From positions 301,931-365,930 of the forward strand of contig MNCI01030542.1 of assembly GCA_015680685.1 (NCBI GenBank): DNA of 64,000 nucleotides, given 5' to 3'. A program made the position numbers and the translations under genes. The notes beneath the pieces are model-generated. The model had not been told where the DNA came from and ran no database searches. It was given only the letters and a program-made list of their open reading frames with translations. Below are positions 1 through 12,097 of this stretch, piece by piece. The first letter of the stretch is position 1. Each line of letters starts with the position of its first letter. The stretch comes from Gnetum montanum. Lineage: Eukaryota > Streptophyta > Gnetopsida > Gnetales > Gnetaceae.

Positions 1-201
1 AAAAATACCAAAAAAATCATATACCTCAGAGTTGCTTAACCATACACCGTGACACCTACAAGCAAGCCTGGGAAGACAACGAACGATTAACCCCAAGTGT
101 TTCTTGTGGCGTTAAGGCATTTAGTCTGCGGAGTTCGACCAGATCGCGCGTGCACGCTCGTGTTTGTATGGTTGAGTGTAGGGGTACCTCGCCACTCATC
201 A
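1..201 (+). repeat. 3' end of a plus-strand gypsy LTR (cut by window edge)
   Basis: The segment matches the last 200 bases of the LTRs at 52,952-53,751 and 62,415-63,200, including the shared terminal block GGGGTACCTCGCCACTCATC followed by A at 201. It has no primer-binding site after it; the next base starts proline-rich gag sequence of an oppositely oriented element, so this LTR belongs to a later insertion into that gag. Whether it is a solo LTR or the 3' LTR of a full element cannot be told because the left side is outside the window. Confidence 0.85.
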
Positions 202-1839
202 GAAGGTAAGGGTGCACCACAGTGTGGGGCTTGTGCTGAGTTGAAGGATGCAGTGGCCTCAGAATTGTGTTGTCCCTTCTTACGGGTGCTTTTGATGTTG
301 TTAAGGTTTCTCAATGCTATTGGAAGTATTAGCACAAGTGATGTTCGTGGGTTGTTGCGGTGGTTCAGGTACCTTAGGAACAATTGGTGGCACTGTGGAA
401 GGAGGGAAAGGATGAGAATGTTGAAAGTTAGGAGGAGTATAAGGTGCACAAGGTGGTGGTTGTGTTGGAGGCATGGGTTGATAGTATTGAGAAGAATGGT
501 ATTGTGGTGAGACAAAGTGCGTTGGCCTAGTTGAAGAAACAGGGTGTTGAACAAGATAGCGTTTGGGTTCGGAAAATATGAAGGGTGTCTCCAGTCTAAG
601 GGTGGTCTCCCCCACAACTGGGATTGTTGCCACTGTGATCGAACACAGTATCTATGTACGAACTCTGGATGTAATGTATTTCCTCAATGCTCATCTAAAT
701 GTAACAATATTGGGCATTGGCCCTGGGGGTGATTGTATAGGCATATGTTGCATTCATACGTATGATTGGCAGTTGAGCTTTTATTTTCCTTATCCCTTCT
801 TTCCGATTGTCTAATGTTTTGTCCTGCTTCTTAGGTTGTCAAAAATTTATCTCCAATAAGATTGATAAATTCCCCAAACTTTTGATATATCCATTCCAAC
901 ATCTTATTGATCTTTGCCTCAGCTTCTTCTAACGATTGTTGTATTGGCAAAGATGAAGTTTCCACCTTGAGATTGGTTGATCTCTCCTTTTTATGATCAT
1001 GGACCTTTGTTGAGTTAATATTTTGGTCCCGTTGATGTTTTTCAACACTCTCCCATCTAGCCATATCTCCTTCTTCTTTTGCTACCCGCTTAATAAGCTC
1101 TTGGACTTGATGGGTTCGTAGTTCGTATAGTTGACCTTGGGCATATATTCCTAAGGTCTCTCTTGTTTCATTACCTAGCCCATCAATAATATGGTACATT
1201 AGCCTTTCCTCAGAAAACCCATGGCCTGGACAGTTGTTTAATAATGCATAATATCTTTCTAAGGCAATGTCCAAGGATTCATGTTGTGCTTGTTTCCATC
1301 CTTGGATTTGTTTCCTCAAGGTTGACACTCTTGCGTAGGTTTGATTTTTTGTTAAAGACTTCTACCATTGTTGACCAGCGTTGTATTGAATTTGGTTTTA
1401 ACGATCTATACCATACTTATGCTTGGTCAACAAGTGTCATAGGGAAGAGCTTAAGTTTTTGCCACTTGTTGTCAATGTTATTCCATGTGCAGACATCGTA
1501 GAAGGCTTGTAAATGTTGATGCGGATCTAAGTCATAGCCTCCTAAAAATTTAGGAAAGTTGTTTAAATCGAGCCTGGGTAGACAACTCTCTTTACGATGC
1601 CTACGTGAGATTCGAACAGCCTCTTGGATTTGCATTAGGCTTGAAGTGGCCAGTGGGTGTTCATCGTCATCAGGTAAGTTATGTCTTCGTGTGTTGCGAT
1701 GACGTTGTTTTTGTTCATTTTTATAAGAAACCCCTACTTCGGGTTGTATACTCCAATCTTCATTGTCATATAGTTCGTTGGTTCTCCAATGAACTTCCTC
1801 ACTAAGTGTGACGTTATTGTAATCTTGTAGCAGAGGCAT
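202..1839 (-). pseudogene. gag: gypsy (Athila/Tat-like) gag, decayed
   Basis: Read on the minus strand from an ATG at 1,839, 124 bases after the primer-binding site. The first block (1,839-1,417) is the capsid-like part with the family motif LDLNNFPKFLGGYDLDP and the LKLFPMTLV block. A TAA replaces a sense codon at about 1,416 and a small deletion in an A-run near 1,340 shifts the frame. The second block (1,328-831) has LRKQIQGW, the ETRETLGIYAQG block and a coiled Gln/Glu-rich tail. The third (633-301) is a proline-rich linker. The same order is seen in the gag at 27,702-29,722, its closest relative here. It would form the virus-like particle. Plus-strand reading frames here are shadows. The LTR end at 201 interrupts it. 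Confidence 0.85.
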
Positions 1840-1962
1840 TGTTGTGGAATTGTGTGTAAATTTATATGTGACTTTTTATAATTATTTCTTTCTAAAAGAT
1901 ATATCATTAAGTCCTTATACAACGACCTTGTATGATATAACTAATCTAGATAACTAGCACTG

Positions 1963-1980
1963 TTCTCGGCAACGGTGCCA
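1963..1980 (-). other. primer-binding site (tRNA-Asp type)
   Basis: On the minus strand this reads TGGCACCGTTGCCGAGAA, one base inside the LTR at 1,982. It differs slightly from the 18-base complement of plant tRNA-Asp used by Athila elements (TGGCGCCGTTGCCGGGGA). It fixes the orientation of the element as minus. Confidence 0.8.
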
Positions 1981-1981
1981 A

Positions 1982-2822
1982 TGATGAGTGGCGAGATACC
2001 CCTACACTCAATCATACAAATACGAGCGTTTTCCCGTGCAATCCGATCGAACTTCGTAGACGGACTAGTTGTCGCACCTAGATCGTTAACCTTAGGTCGC
2101 AGTTCGCTGTCTTCCCACCTGGACTAGTATTATATTTGTCACGTATGGTTTAGTCTAGAGTGAGGTCTATGATGTGTTCTAACCTAATGCTACTCCTTAA
2201 GGCAGTGGAAAGTAATATTAACTAAGCTAAGCTAGGAGGAAAGGGTAATAAAATCTAATCTAGCCTAAGTGCGATGAGCAGCTGTTCCTTGATTATCCGT
2301 ACACATCTTGGACCTCGTGCACGACTACCATTGGGATTACCAAGCGCAAATCCTAGGTACGCCACTGGGTTACCAAGTAGTCACACTTAAATGCTCGTAA
2401 TCAAGTTGTACTCATTCCACATTTCTAGGAGATAAGGGTAAGAAAGATTAACTATGAAAGTAGTAAATAATAATTAAATAAATAACAAAGTAAATGTTGC
2501 AATGATGAAGTAATCTCGATCTTTATTTTCGGTCATGTGCGTGTCCAAGTATGTCACACTCGAATAAAGGATGTTGTACAATTACATTCACCACACTACG
2601 GGCAGACACGGGAAAATAATCTATCTTTGGAGGGATCAAACTGCCAGAGTTTCACTAAGGAACTAAACTAATGTCTGAACAAGGGAGAGCTGTTTCTTAT
2701 TTATAGACATTGTGGCGGACTGCGATATTGCGTATGTGATATCGTAGGAGAAGACGCGATATCGCGGTGGACGCGATATCGTGTACGCAATATTGCGTCT
2801 CATGTGATATCACGTCCCATCA
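1982..2822 (-). repeat. 5' LTR of the minus-strand gypsy element
   Basis: 841 bases, starting TGATGAGTGGCGAGATACC and ending CCCATCA on the plus strand. On the minus strand the U3 part (2,822-2,710) is an array of GATATC palindromes such as GCGATATCGC, followed by a TATA box (CTATAAATAAG near 2,700) and downstream an AATAAAGAT block shared by all LTRs of the family. It is inserted into another LTR that resumes at 2,823. Confidence 0.85.
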
Positions 2823-3341
2823 CTTATGCATTTGTTTTATTTTATTTTATTTTATGCACTTTACATTTCTGTTATTAGCACATCGATTCATTTTGATCAA
2901 TTAAGCAAATTGTTAAATTACACAAGCACGATTACTTCGAGCATGCGTGTAATACTTGGTAACCCAGTAACGATTAGCGTTTGGTAATCTCAGTAGTGTT
3001 GCACTGGTTCAGGATGTGTACGGAAAGTGGGAACGGATGCTGGTGTTAGGATTAGTTAGAACTTAGTTAATGAGCAGTTAAGTTAAATTAGTCACTTAGT
3101 TACCTCTCTCCTTCCCTACTAGTGCAGGACATAAAAACATAAAAGCTATAAAAATCATGTGCCTCAAGCTTACTTAACCATACAATCGTGACATACAGGT
3201 AAGCTTGAGAAGACAATGATCAACCAACCCGTCTTTGTTTCACAAGGGCACATAAGCACTTAGTCCTTGGAATTTGACTGAATCATGCGTGAAACGCTCA
3301 TATTCGTATGGTTGAGCGTAGGGGTACCTCGCCGCTCATCA
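2823..3341 (+). repeat. 3' part of a plus-strand gypsy LTR, interrupted
   Basis: This matches, in inverse orientation, the 5'-to-middle part of the solo LTR at 45,124-46,037: the TTATTTTATTTTATGCACTT block, the TGATCAATTAAG block, and the terminal GGGGTACCTCGCCGCTCATC. Its left half is missing, which places the minus-strand element ending at 2,822 inside it. No primer-binding site follows at 3,342, so it is a solo LTR or a 3' LTR. From 3,342 to 3,570 nothing was recognised. Confidence 0.75.
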
Positions 3342-3570
3342 AACCTCATTTCAAGAAAATTTCGAACAATATAATCATCAACTTGACACTAATCAACCAT
3401 TGTAAATCAAGGTCAAATCTTTCACCTATTTTAACAATTCAACCTATGTTGATGGATAAAGACATTAAGATGAAAATGATAATCATCAATTACCAAAATA
3501 AAAATTTGTACAATATTTACTTTTAAAATATAAAGGTATTGGAACCCAAATAATTGTCATATTAATTTAT

Positions 3571-3712
3571 ATATCCTTACATTCTTCTTTTACATTATCC
3601 TACATACTAACTAGATATTAACAAACAAGTGATTTTGTTTCATATCCTTACATTCTTCTTTTACATTATCCTACATACTAACTAGATATTAACAAACAAG
3701 TGATTTTGTTTC
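3571..3712. repeat. 71-bp tandem duplication (2 copies)
   Basis: Two adjacent, apparently identical 71-base units, beginning ATATCCTTACATTCTTC at 3,571 and again at 3,642. No coding content. Confidence 0.95.
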
Positions 3713-4870
3713 ATGTTTAACGTGTTTCTTGAACTTTCCCCCCTTCAATGAGTTTACTTTGTTACCAGCGCGGATCTCCGTTTGATAACCAAAAGAAAAA
3801 TAAAAATAAAAGAAAAATAAAAATAAAAGAAAAATCTTTTGTACAAAATTTCATATTTTATGTTTTATCCGTGAAATGATGCACGTAATGGTTGAAAACT
3901 TGAACGATTACTCTATGCACATGGCTGCCTTGTGTGTATTTGGAGAGCGGAAATCTGCGGCTCTTATAAATTTTACGTGGTTGCCCTGCCACAGCCGTAG
4001 CAAAATTTCTTTGTTTTAAAAGTGTGTCGTGGTGCGTTCAGCGTCGGATATGCAGAGGAATTTTCAAGGTTTTGTATGAATCCGTTTGCATCAACAGTGG
4101 AATTTAGGACTGCTGTGGGTTGTTAGGGTTTTGTGCCTCAGTCCAATTCGGGGTTTCGCAGCATCTTTTGTTTTAATAGTTCAATCATTCGCAGTATAGG
4201 AATCTTTGGCCCTCTATTCTTTCTGCCTCGAAACTCCGTTTCTGAATGCTGGTTCCTGAGTAAGGGTAACATGGTTGTGATAGGCTTTCCGATTTTAGTC
4301 CATATGGAGTAACCTGCACACAGTCTCGTCGCAGGAAATTTGGCGGCTTTTCTCCCTTGGATACAGAGTGTTTTACCTGGTAAACAATCTTGATTTTTGT
4401 TACTTGTTATAATTGTTAATGAAATCTCCTTGTGCCATCCAAGATCCTTGACTTTGGTTCTGATCGACGGCCATGCCAACCTATTTTCCTAACATATGCC
4501 GCAGCAGCTGCCGCGTTATATATAAAACTCTAGAATGTTGCATTTCGTGCCTGTCACTAATACCCATATTAGTATATTACATAGTTGTGCCATTAATTTG
4601 ATCCAATCCTTCCGTTCATTTCTAGAACCCTTGTTTCATAGTTTTAGAATGCATTATTTTTCAACCCAGAAACAGGGTCTGCAATTCACCCTTCTGTTTG
4701 TGGTATTGTTAAATCAGAAAATATGAGAATGGGACAGACAGTGGATTGAATGCTGTGAGTTCCTTAATATACAGTTTTTTTTTTTTTTTGTAAATATTCC
4801 TCCCAGTTTTCCCATTCAGCTGGATGACTTCAAAATTTTGAACCCAGGCATCATGTCTTAATAATATATT
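3713..4870. other. unassigned unique-looking region
   Basis: It starts with an A-rich simple stretch (about 3,790-3,836, repeated AAAAATAAAAATAAAAG). From about 3,880 to 4,500 base composition is less AT-rich than the surroundings, with a TATA-like CTTATAAATTTT near 3,963. Reading frames on both strands are short and stop-interrupted, and I recognise no product. It could be an old exon or promoter remnant, but there is no positive evidence. Confidence 0.4.
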
Positions 4871-4888
4871 TGAATGTGATTAAGTTAT

Positions 4889-6413
4889 CATCATCATCAT
4901 CATAGTCTTGTCCGAACAAAATGAGGTTGGCTACATGAGTTCTTTTTTGTCATTTGCATTTATGAAGAGTTAGATCTTTGTTTATTTGCAATTTCTTCAA
5001 ATTATCTTTGATTGTTTTTTCACACGTTTTATTTGGTCTTCTTTTTGGTGGCTTTCCTCAAACAATGAGGTAGCACTGTTTGCTTATAGGCTCACTGTCT
5101 GATTTTTTTGCACATGTCTAAACCATTTAAGCCTCCATTCTTGTAGCTTATTTGAAATAGAAGCCACTACAAGTTTTTCTCTGATGTCTATATTATGTAG
5201 TTTATTTCTTCTAGTAACATTCCACATCCATCGAAACATTTGCATTTTTGCTATGCTGATTTGCTGTACATGTCGCTTTTGTACTGCCCAACATTTAACA
5301 CCATATAAGATAGTAGGCTTTATTGTTGTCTTGTAAAATTTCTCCTTTAATTTTATTGGTACTACGAGCCTGTCTCTATTTTGACTATCCTGTGTCAATT
5401 CTGTTTTTGATATTTTTATCAATTTCACCATTTAATTGGAGGATTGATCCTAGATAGTGAAATTGTTTGCAATGAGAGGCTTTTTTGCCTTGAATTGTCA
5501 CTTCTATTCCACCACTGGTTATGTTGTTATTAGAATTGCATTCTATATATTCTTTCTTACTTTTGCTAATTTTTAAGCCTTTTGATTCTAGAGCATGTCT
5601 CCAGTTCTCCATTTTAGTTGTCATATTTTCTTGGATTGTGTTCACCAACACAATATCATCTGCAAATAGCATACACTAAGGGATTTCATCTTGGACTTCC
5701 TTTGTTAATTCATCCATAATAATGGCAAATAAATAATTATTAAGTGCAGACCCTTGACGTAGACCTACTGTGATTAGAAAATCATATGTTTTTGCACAAG
5801 CTATTCTAATTTTAGTGGCAGCTCCTTCATACATGGCTTGAATAACTTTAACATATTTATCAGGGATGTTTTTCCATTGCAAGGGCCACCAAATAATATC
5901 TCTGGGCACTTTGTCATATTCTTTTTCCAATTCAATGAAGATCATATGAAGATTTTTTCTATATTTTCTGAATTTCTTCATCAATTGTCATATTAAGAAA
6001 ATAACCTCTATAATAGATCTCTTGGGCATAAATCCAAATTCATTTTCTGATACCGTTGATTCAAGTCTAAGACATTGCACTATGACCCTCTCCCAAAGCT
6101 TCATAGTATGGCTCATTAGTTTGATCCCTCTATAGTTTACACAAATTTGTAGATCACCTTTATTTTTCTAAATGGGAACAACAAAGCTTTTTCTCCAATT
6201 GTTGCGCATTTCTCCATCCTTCAAAATTTTGTTAAATAATTTTGTCAGCCTAGAAACTCCTGTATCTTCCAATGCTTTTCAAGTTTATACAGGAATGTTA
6301 TTTGGTGCAATAGTTTTTCCATTTTTTATCTTTTATAAGGCTATCTTCACCTTAGAGAAGGAAAGTTTATTAACCAAACTGAAATTTGGTTCTTCTTCTT
6401 GGATGCCATCTCA
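4889..6413 (-). mobile_element. RTE-type LINE, 5'-truncated and decayed
   Basis: Minus-strand reverse transcriptase in broken frames. Blocks in order: VNYRGIKLMSHTMKLWERVI (around 6,140-6,080), LEKEYDKVPRDIIWW (5,676-5,984), GLRQGSALNNYLFAIIMDEL, the catalytic FADD within MLFADDIVLVN (5,672-5,640), then the C-terminal YGVKCWAV and IREKLVVASISNKLQEWRLK blocks (5,431-5,084). This order and wording are typical of plant RTE-clade LINEs. A stop replaces Trp just before the FADD block (TGG to TAG), and frames shift near 5,400. The 3' end carries a (TGA)n tail (4,889-4,904), also typical of RTE. The element is flanked by an 18-bp target duplication, TGAATGTGATTAAGTTAT at 4,871-4,888 and the same with one change at 6,414-6,431. 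The endonuclease part is missing. Confidence 0.92.
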
Positions 6414-6431
6414 TGAATGTAATTAAGTTAT

Positions 6432-7980
6432 GTTTTTCAAATATAATTTTTTAATTCAATTTTACAAGTATATCTATGTTCTTTACTTAAAGAGGGTTTT
6501 TTTTATAAATAATATTATGTGTTCACTGAGTTAGAGTGAATTTTATTGTTATTTAGTTTGTGGGAAATCTTGAAGTTGCTTTAAAGAGGGTCATTATGAT
6601 ATTGTGATTAAGTTGTTAAAAAAAATTAAAAGTCTTCATTTTAGGGTAAAGAAAAAATCGCAACTGCTCAATTTGCATGATTTGCTTCATTTAAAAAATG
6701 ACACTTACAATTCTTGTAACTACACAACCCACTTCATGTTCTTTGCACTCAACTTCTTTTGAGAGTTTAAAGGTAGCACGCATCACGTGAGAAAACGGAA
6801 TGATAGCACTAGATGTCATGGAATGGTAGGTGGTGGAACCATGCATCCTCAAGCTTTGCAATTCTTGCATCCCCATCCCCAAGACATCCCAAATGTCCAA
6901 TTTTTTGTAAGGACATTTCCTTGTGTAACACAGATGAGGTTAGTCTACTGTTGACATCATCAACCAATTTTCTAGGAAATACAACCGAATTTTTCTTTTT
7001 AAAAGACCCAGTCATGGAATTTTACTTAGAGTATCTTTAAAGAACAAGAAGTCATAAAAAAAACCTGTCAAGGATTGCATTTCAAATGCTTAGAGACGTA
7101 GTTGGGACGTGGTTAAAATTGAACATGTTCCTAGTACATGTGGGATGTTTCAGAACATATTCTAGGTGTCATCTACAACTCTTCTCTTTGTTCTGAAATG
7201 TTTCCAAATTGCAATGCAAATCTCTAAAATAGCTTAGGTACCAAAATTTGTAATAAATTTATCCATAATCTTTAATAGCTTGGAAGCCAATCCGATGTAG
7301 AATATCTTAGACAAAGCTATTCCTCCTTACAACCTTGTGGTGTCTCCACAATGCTCTCAAAAAACCATGCCATCCTCAAATTCATTTAGGGATGTGTCTT
7401 TCTGTCCCCACATTCCAACTACTTGTGACATATTGGATTTCATAATTGTTAGGAACCTTTTCTTTGTTAGGATGGTTCTAAAAGCTATTGAATGAATCTT
7501 AGTTCTTTCACTTATTAATTGCAACATTTAGCATACATTTCCAAAAAAAAAAGGTCTTTTAAGATCCAATGATGCTAGGAAACTAATTTCATCATTATGG
7601 AGATCATTTTCAACATCTAGATCATGCTAAAGACTTGTTGTTGAAAGACTTTTAGTTCACATACTCCTAGTTGTTAATTGTGGCATTGAGGGATAATTAT
7701 TCCTATTGGAATTGTAAGTAATCTATCTAAAATAGGTATGCTATGGAAGTTTCCTAATTATTCCACCAGAGTTTTGCTAACTAAAATAGATCTTAAATTT
7801 AGGCTTGTATATTGACATCCAAAGTGTTTTACTAGACTACCTAAGTCTCATGTCTTAGTTCCATGATTTGTATAGAATATCTTGTAACAACATCACAAAG
7901 ATGATATGGAATCTTACCAATCTAGTTGTCATGGCAATATCATTAGATAGTTTAGAAGCCATAACAGTTTACTAATAGAA
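6432..7980. other. unassigned AT-rich region
   Basis: No gene recognised. Two overlapping minus-strand frames (7,015-6,691) look like pieces of one short coding remnant, but I know no family for them and no start, splice or domain signal supports them. The remainder is AT-rich with dense stops. The last few hundred bases may hold further, unreadable RLP remnant, since the pseudogene becomes alignable from 7,981. Confidence 0.4.
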
Positions 7981-9235
7981 ATGTGTCACTTAAAACAATT
8001 AGAATATTTATATATGGGGAATTCAAACACCCACCAATTTTGGTGTATTCATTCATGGAAACTAGTTGAAGGGCCACAAGTGAAGTTGCAAAGAAGGTTA
8101 GAATACCTATAAATTTAGTCTATTTGGATGTTTCTAATAATAGAGTAACTGATTGCATTTTAACTAAACAAGGCAACTGCAAGTAGCTATTGTATTTCTA
8201 CCTTGAAAAAAGTAGCTTGCACGGTAGGTTTTCTATAAGATTTTCATTCTCCATGATTGTTTTATTGATATATATGAATTGTTTTTCTCGATATTTGTCC
8301 AATAGTTTGATGAATTATTAGAATATCAAAATATTTGATTTTTATAAAAAATACATTAATGAGCTTTTGTTAGTATTATTTATAGGAATGTAGAAGCTTC
8401 AAGTGAAGTGTTAGGTTAGGAGAGTAATATGTTTAAAGCAAACATTTCATCTTAAATAGTTTGTTTTTTTATTTTATTTTTTGGTTTTTGTTTTTTTTAT
8501 CAAATGGGCATTTTTGTAGTGGCTAGGTCATAAAAAAGATAATGTTTAAGCAACCATTCCACCTTGGGTAGTTAAATATACAAACCTGCTAGTCCAACAA
8601 TTAATTTTATGATCATGTTCCATTGTAGCTGTAGAAGATGCTTAACCAATTTAACAATCATCCATTACCAATGATGAGGAAATTGACTTTACAATGAGTT
8701 AGGTTTGACGATGGGTCTATGGATTGAAAATTTTGGTATAGATGATGTTTGTGTGTTGTTGATTGAGAAAGGGTTGGAACTATTTGACACGGTTGTGATA
8801 GACTTACTTGATAGCTATGTCATAGGTATGTCAATGGAAGATTTTGTAGAGCATAGGGCACCAACTTAAGGTTGCTAAACCTGTTCCATAACATGCTAAC
8901 TAGTCACATACCTCCGTTCATAGGTAAAATGCAAGATGTGGAAGTGCTAGATTTAAGATACAGTATATTATCTTGAAAAGTCCATTATAGCATTAGTGTT
9001 TGAACTTCTTAAGGGTTTAAAATGTTTCACATAACACATTATGTGGAAGAAATCCAATTAGCACACATTTCTTCACTTTTGACAAAAGTTTGTTTGCACC
9101 ATTTGTTTTGATCTTCAAGATGTGAATAGAAGAAAGTTTAGAGATCCAAAGGCATAGAGCAATTACAACAAAGAGATGGGTTGATGAACATGTGTCACTT
9201 TTGGCAGTGGTATTGTGATTTCATTTATTATATTA
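7981..9235 (+). pseudogene. LRR receptor-like protein pseudogene (C-terminal half)
   Basis: Stop-ridden plus-strand sequence that follows the RLP gene at 13,079-16,293 block by block. At 7,981, MCHLKQLEYL matches its CQLKQLVYL. Near 8,545, ATIPPWVVKYTNL matches GTIPPWVFSFTNL. Near 8,765, EKGLEL matches the island-domain EKGLELND. Near 8,880, LLNLFHNMLTSHIPP matches LLNLSHNMFTGDIPS. Near 9,175, RWVDEHVSLLAV matches the pre-membrane and membrane segment. About 370 bases of AT-rich sequence replace the middle LRRs (8,160-8,530). Many stops and frameshifts exclude function. It is the opposite strand to the main gene, so it is an inverted paralogue. Confidence 0.8.
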
Positions 9236-9264
9236 AGCCACATTGATCCTCATTGTTTAAAAAT

Positions 9265-9560
9265 GAATTTTCATTAAACGTCGAGAATCGTGTGTTGAAA
9301 GAAATTCTTTTTCAATAATTTGTTATTACAAGAATTTAGAACACTCAAAATTGTTGAAGAATTTGGTTGCATTGAAATTTTTCTAAATAATTTATTACAT
9401 CCTAAATCTAGAGCTTCCAGAGCCTAAATTTTATTTTGTGAATTTAACAATATAAAGTTGGTGAGATGTCCTATGCTTTCTAGAATTTTCTTTAGTGATA
9501 TTGTTGCCTGACAAGTCTATTACATTGTTATTAGGATTCCTACCTGTGTTAAACAACTTT
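9265..9560 (-). pseudogene. LRR receptor-like protein pseudogene fragment
   Basis: The plus-strand sequence is alignable base by base, with many substitutions and small indels, to the antisense of the main RLP gene at about 13,318-13,625. Examples are the TTTCATTAAA, TCTAGAGCTTCCAG and TCTATTACATTGTTATTA blocks. It encodes part of the last LRRs and the LRR C-terminal cap on the minus strand. It lies about 30 bases after the end of the plus-strand pseudogene, giving a tail-to-tail pair of dead copies. Confidence 0.75.
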
Positions 9561-12063
9561 AGTCCTTTTTTAATCAACGTCATGTTAGCATCATCTTCAT
9601 CATGTTCTCAAATAATTTATCTATAGATCCATTACTAAACACTTCATCTATAACTCACTGTTAATTCAATTTACTGATTAAAAGGCTGGCAACACATTTT
9701 TTAGGCTTCCTGAAAAATTTAGAGAATTTTAAAAGTCAAAAAAGTTCACTGAATAAGTTGACATGTTTAAAAGGCAATATCTTGGAGGTTTCATATTACA
9801 CATCATATAAATATCCACAATAAATATATAAAACACAATTAAAGATATAGAAACTTAAAACTGCATCAACAAAGAACATAATCAATATACAAAGCTCCAA
9901 ACTATATTGTTATAAGCTTAAATACTATGAAAGCTTATTTGTTTAGAAAATCATAATTAAGTCTTAAAAAATAAAACATGTTACATTAATGTCTAATTTT
10001 TTGTTTTCATAATATATTAAACATAAGCAATAAAGTAACACTGAATCGTATGCTTTTGCTACCTCTTTTCAATTTCCTTGTATAAAATTAAGCTTCTTGA
10101 ATTGTTTCTTTAGTATTCACTCTAGTAGTTACTGCATCTTACTCCATTTCTAAATATTTATTCATAGTTATCAATGGTTCCTTTTTTAAATTTACAGCAA
10201 AAGACACAAGCTCATTTAGTCATTTACATTCTCACTAAGAATGTAATTATCATCACTATCATTGTCAATGTTAGAGTCATTGTCTTATACAAGCTCAACT
10301 ATAATATGATCTGCATCTTTAATTTGTATTTGATTGGTTTTTTGAGTGTAAGCTTCTTAATTAATTTTTAGTAAACTTGTTAACTTTTTGAATTTAATTT
10401 TTTATTTGAAATACGTTATAAAATGACTTATTTTGTGCATTGGAAAAAGTTCACATAAATTTTGTATTTTAACATTTCCATGGCTTCTCCATGATGCAGT
10501 GGTAGGGCAACAACATCTCCATGGCTTTTTGATTTTTGTTACCTTTGCATTTGATATTCGTTGGATGCTTGTGTGGGCTAATAGCATCATCTATAAAGTT
10601 TTTGTTGTGGGTCATAGGCTCTAGTAAGTGGGAACATTTCCCCCATACCAAGGGTAGTGTGGATTGGATAGTTGGTGCAAATGATTTACTTGTCCCACTA
10701 TAGATTCTTACGCCTACTATGAATACAAAATTAATATATACCATATGGGCATCCCCACCTATTGCTTATTGTCCAAACATTCGATTTTGATCGCCACTTT
10801 ACTACTTATGTGAACATGAACAAAGACATTAAGTGAGGTTTCATTAATGCTTGACAAAGCAAATTATTATAGACCAATAGATACAAAAAACAAACTACAA
10901 ATACTTTATAGCAAACTTTCCATGTCTAGCCAATAAACAACTAAATCACATAACTTATTGCAACTCAGCTTTGATGCTAATTTTTATAAATATTACAATT
11001 TGTGCAATGCAAAATTACAAAACATTAGCAACATATCAATAATGATTGTTAGAGAAAACTTTTCGAGTGAAATCATCCCTTTTTCATAGCAACCCTTAAA
11101 TAAAATCCTCATTCTCAACTCATTGCAACTACAAACATCACAAGTTTATAAGTAATAGAAACATTATGACCTCATTCTCAATTTATTCATTGCCACTACA
11201 AACTCAACAAGCTATGTTACAAGTAATAAGAGCATCATATTGCTAACTTGAACACATCTTCTTCAATGAGATGATGATAGAGATTACCAATCAATGCTAC
11301 TTTGCTAGAAGGTTGAAGGTTAATCATTGAAGCAATTCACATGTGTTGTTTCAATCTACATTTTTATCTATGAGGATTGATGGTGTATTGGGTTACATGT
11401 CTAGGTTTATTAGGGGAAGTTATGTTTTTATAGATCAAGAAGTGGCTTAAGCGAAAGATTGTATCAAGTGGAGGCTTAATTACTATCTATCTTAACTTTT
11501 GGATTTCTTGGCAAATCTAAATTTTTCCTTTGCTTCCATGTTCAAAGTTGGGAGGTGCACAATTGAGAAATCCACCTCCTATGTGCCCTATTTCATTTCT
11601 CTCAAATTGTACCTTGTACAATATTTACTGTGGTGTGCTTGAAAACTTATTTTCCCTTGTAATTTTGCTTTAAACCATGTTTATAAAAGTAAAACTTAAA
11701 AACCTTTTAGAATCTAGGATTAAGTCATGATTTTGACAAAAATATTACAAATTCAAAAAGTATGAAATGATTGTTATTTAGGATGAAATTACTAACAATT
11801 CTATTTCTTTTTCACCTTGTCTTCATAATATGTAATGATACATGGTTCTCTTTCACCTTTATCAACAGCTAAAACTTCATTTGGGCATAAAATTTTTTTT
11901 ATGCTTTAATGAATTCATCTAGGTGTTTTTTCTTGCATGGTTTCTTAGAACAATGAACTTTACTATATTGTTGGAATTTTTTTTATCTTTTTAATATTCA
12001 GAATTTAATTGTTAATTAACTAGTGAGAGTTTCTTATAGCATTCCATGGAAAGTGATCACTAG

Positions 12064-12097
<34 letters not shown>

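Noticed and set aside
97-510. 137-codon plus-strand frame
   Set aside because: It starts inside an LTR end and runs antisense to proline-rich gag; a shadow frame.
2720-2822. GATATC palindrome array considered as a CRISPR-like or satellite array
   Set aside because: It lies in the U3 of an LTR, units are short and irregular, and the same array occurs in related LTRs; it is a promoter-region repeat.
3880-4500. Candidate host exon with TATA-like site at 3,963
   Set aside because: All frames are short and stop-interrupted and no domain or convincing splice pair was found.
6691-7015. Two overlapping minus-strand frames as a conserved gene
   Set aside because: No recognisable family, no splice signals, and the two frames conflict; left as unassigned.
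10440-10744. Overlapping frames of 60-90 codons on both strands
   Set aside because: No start context, domain or homology recognised; expected by chance in this composition.
12068-12095. (TA)n run as a regulatory element
   Set aside because: A simple microsatellite with no gene in range.
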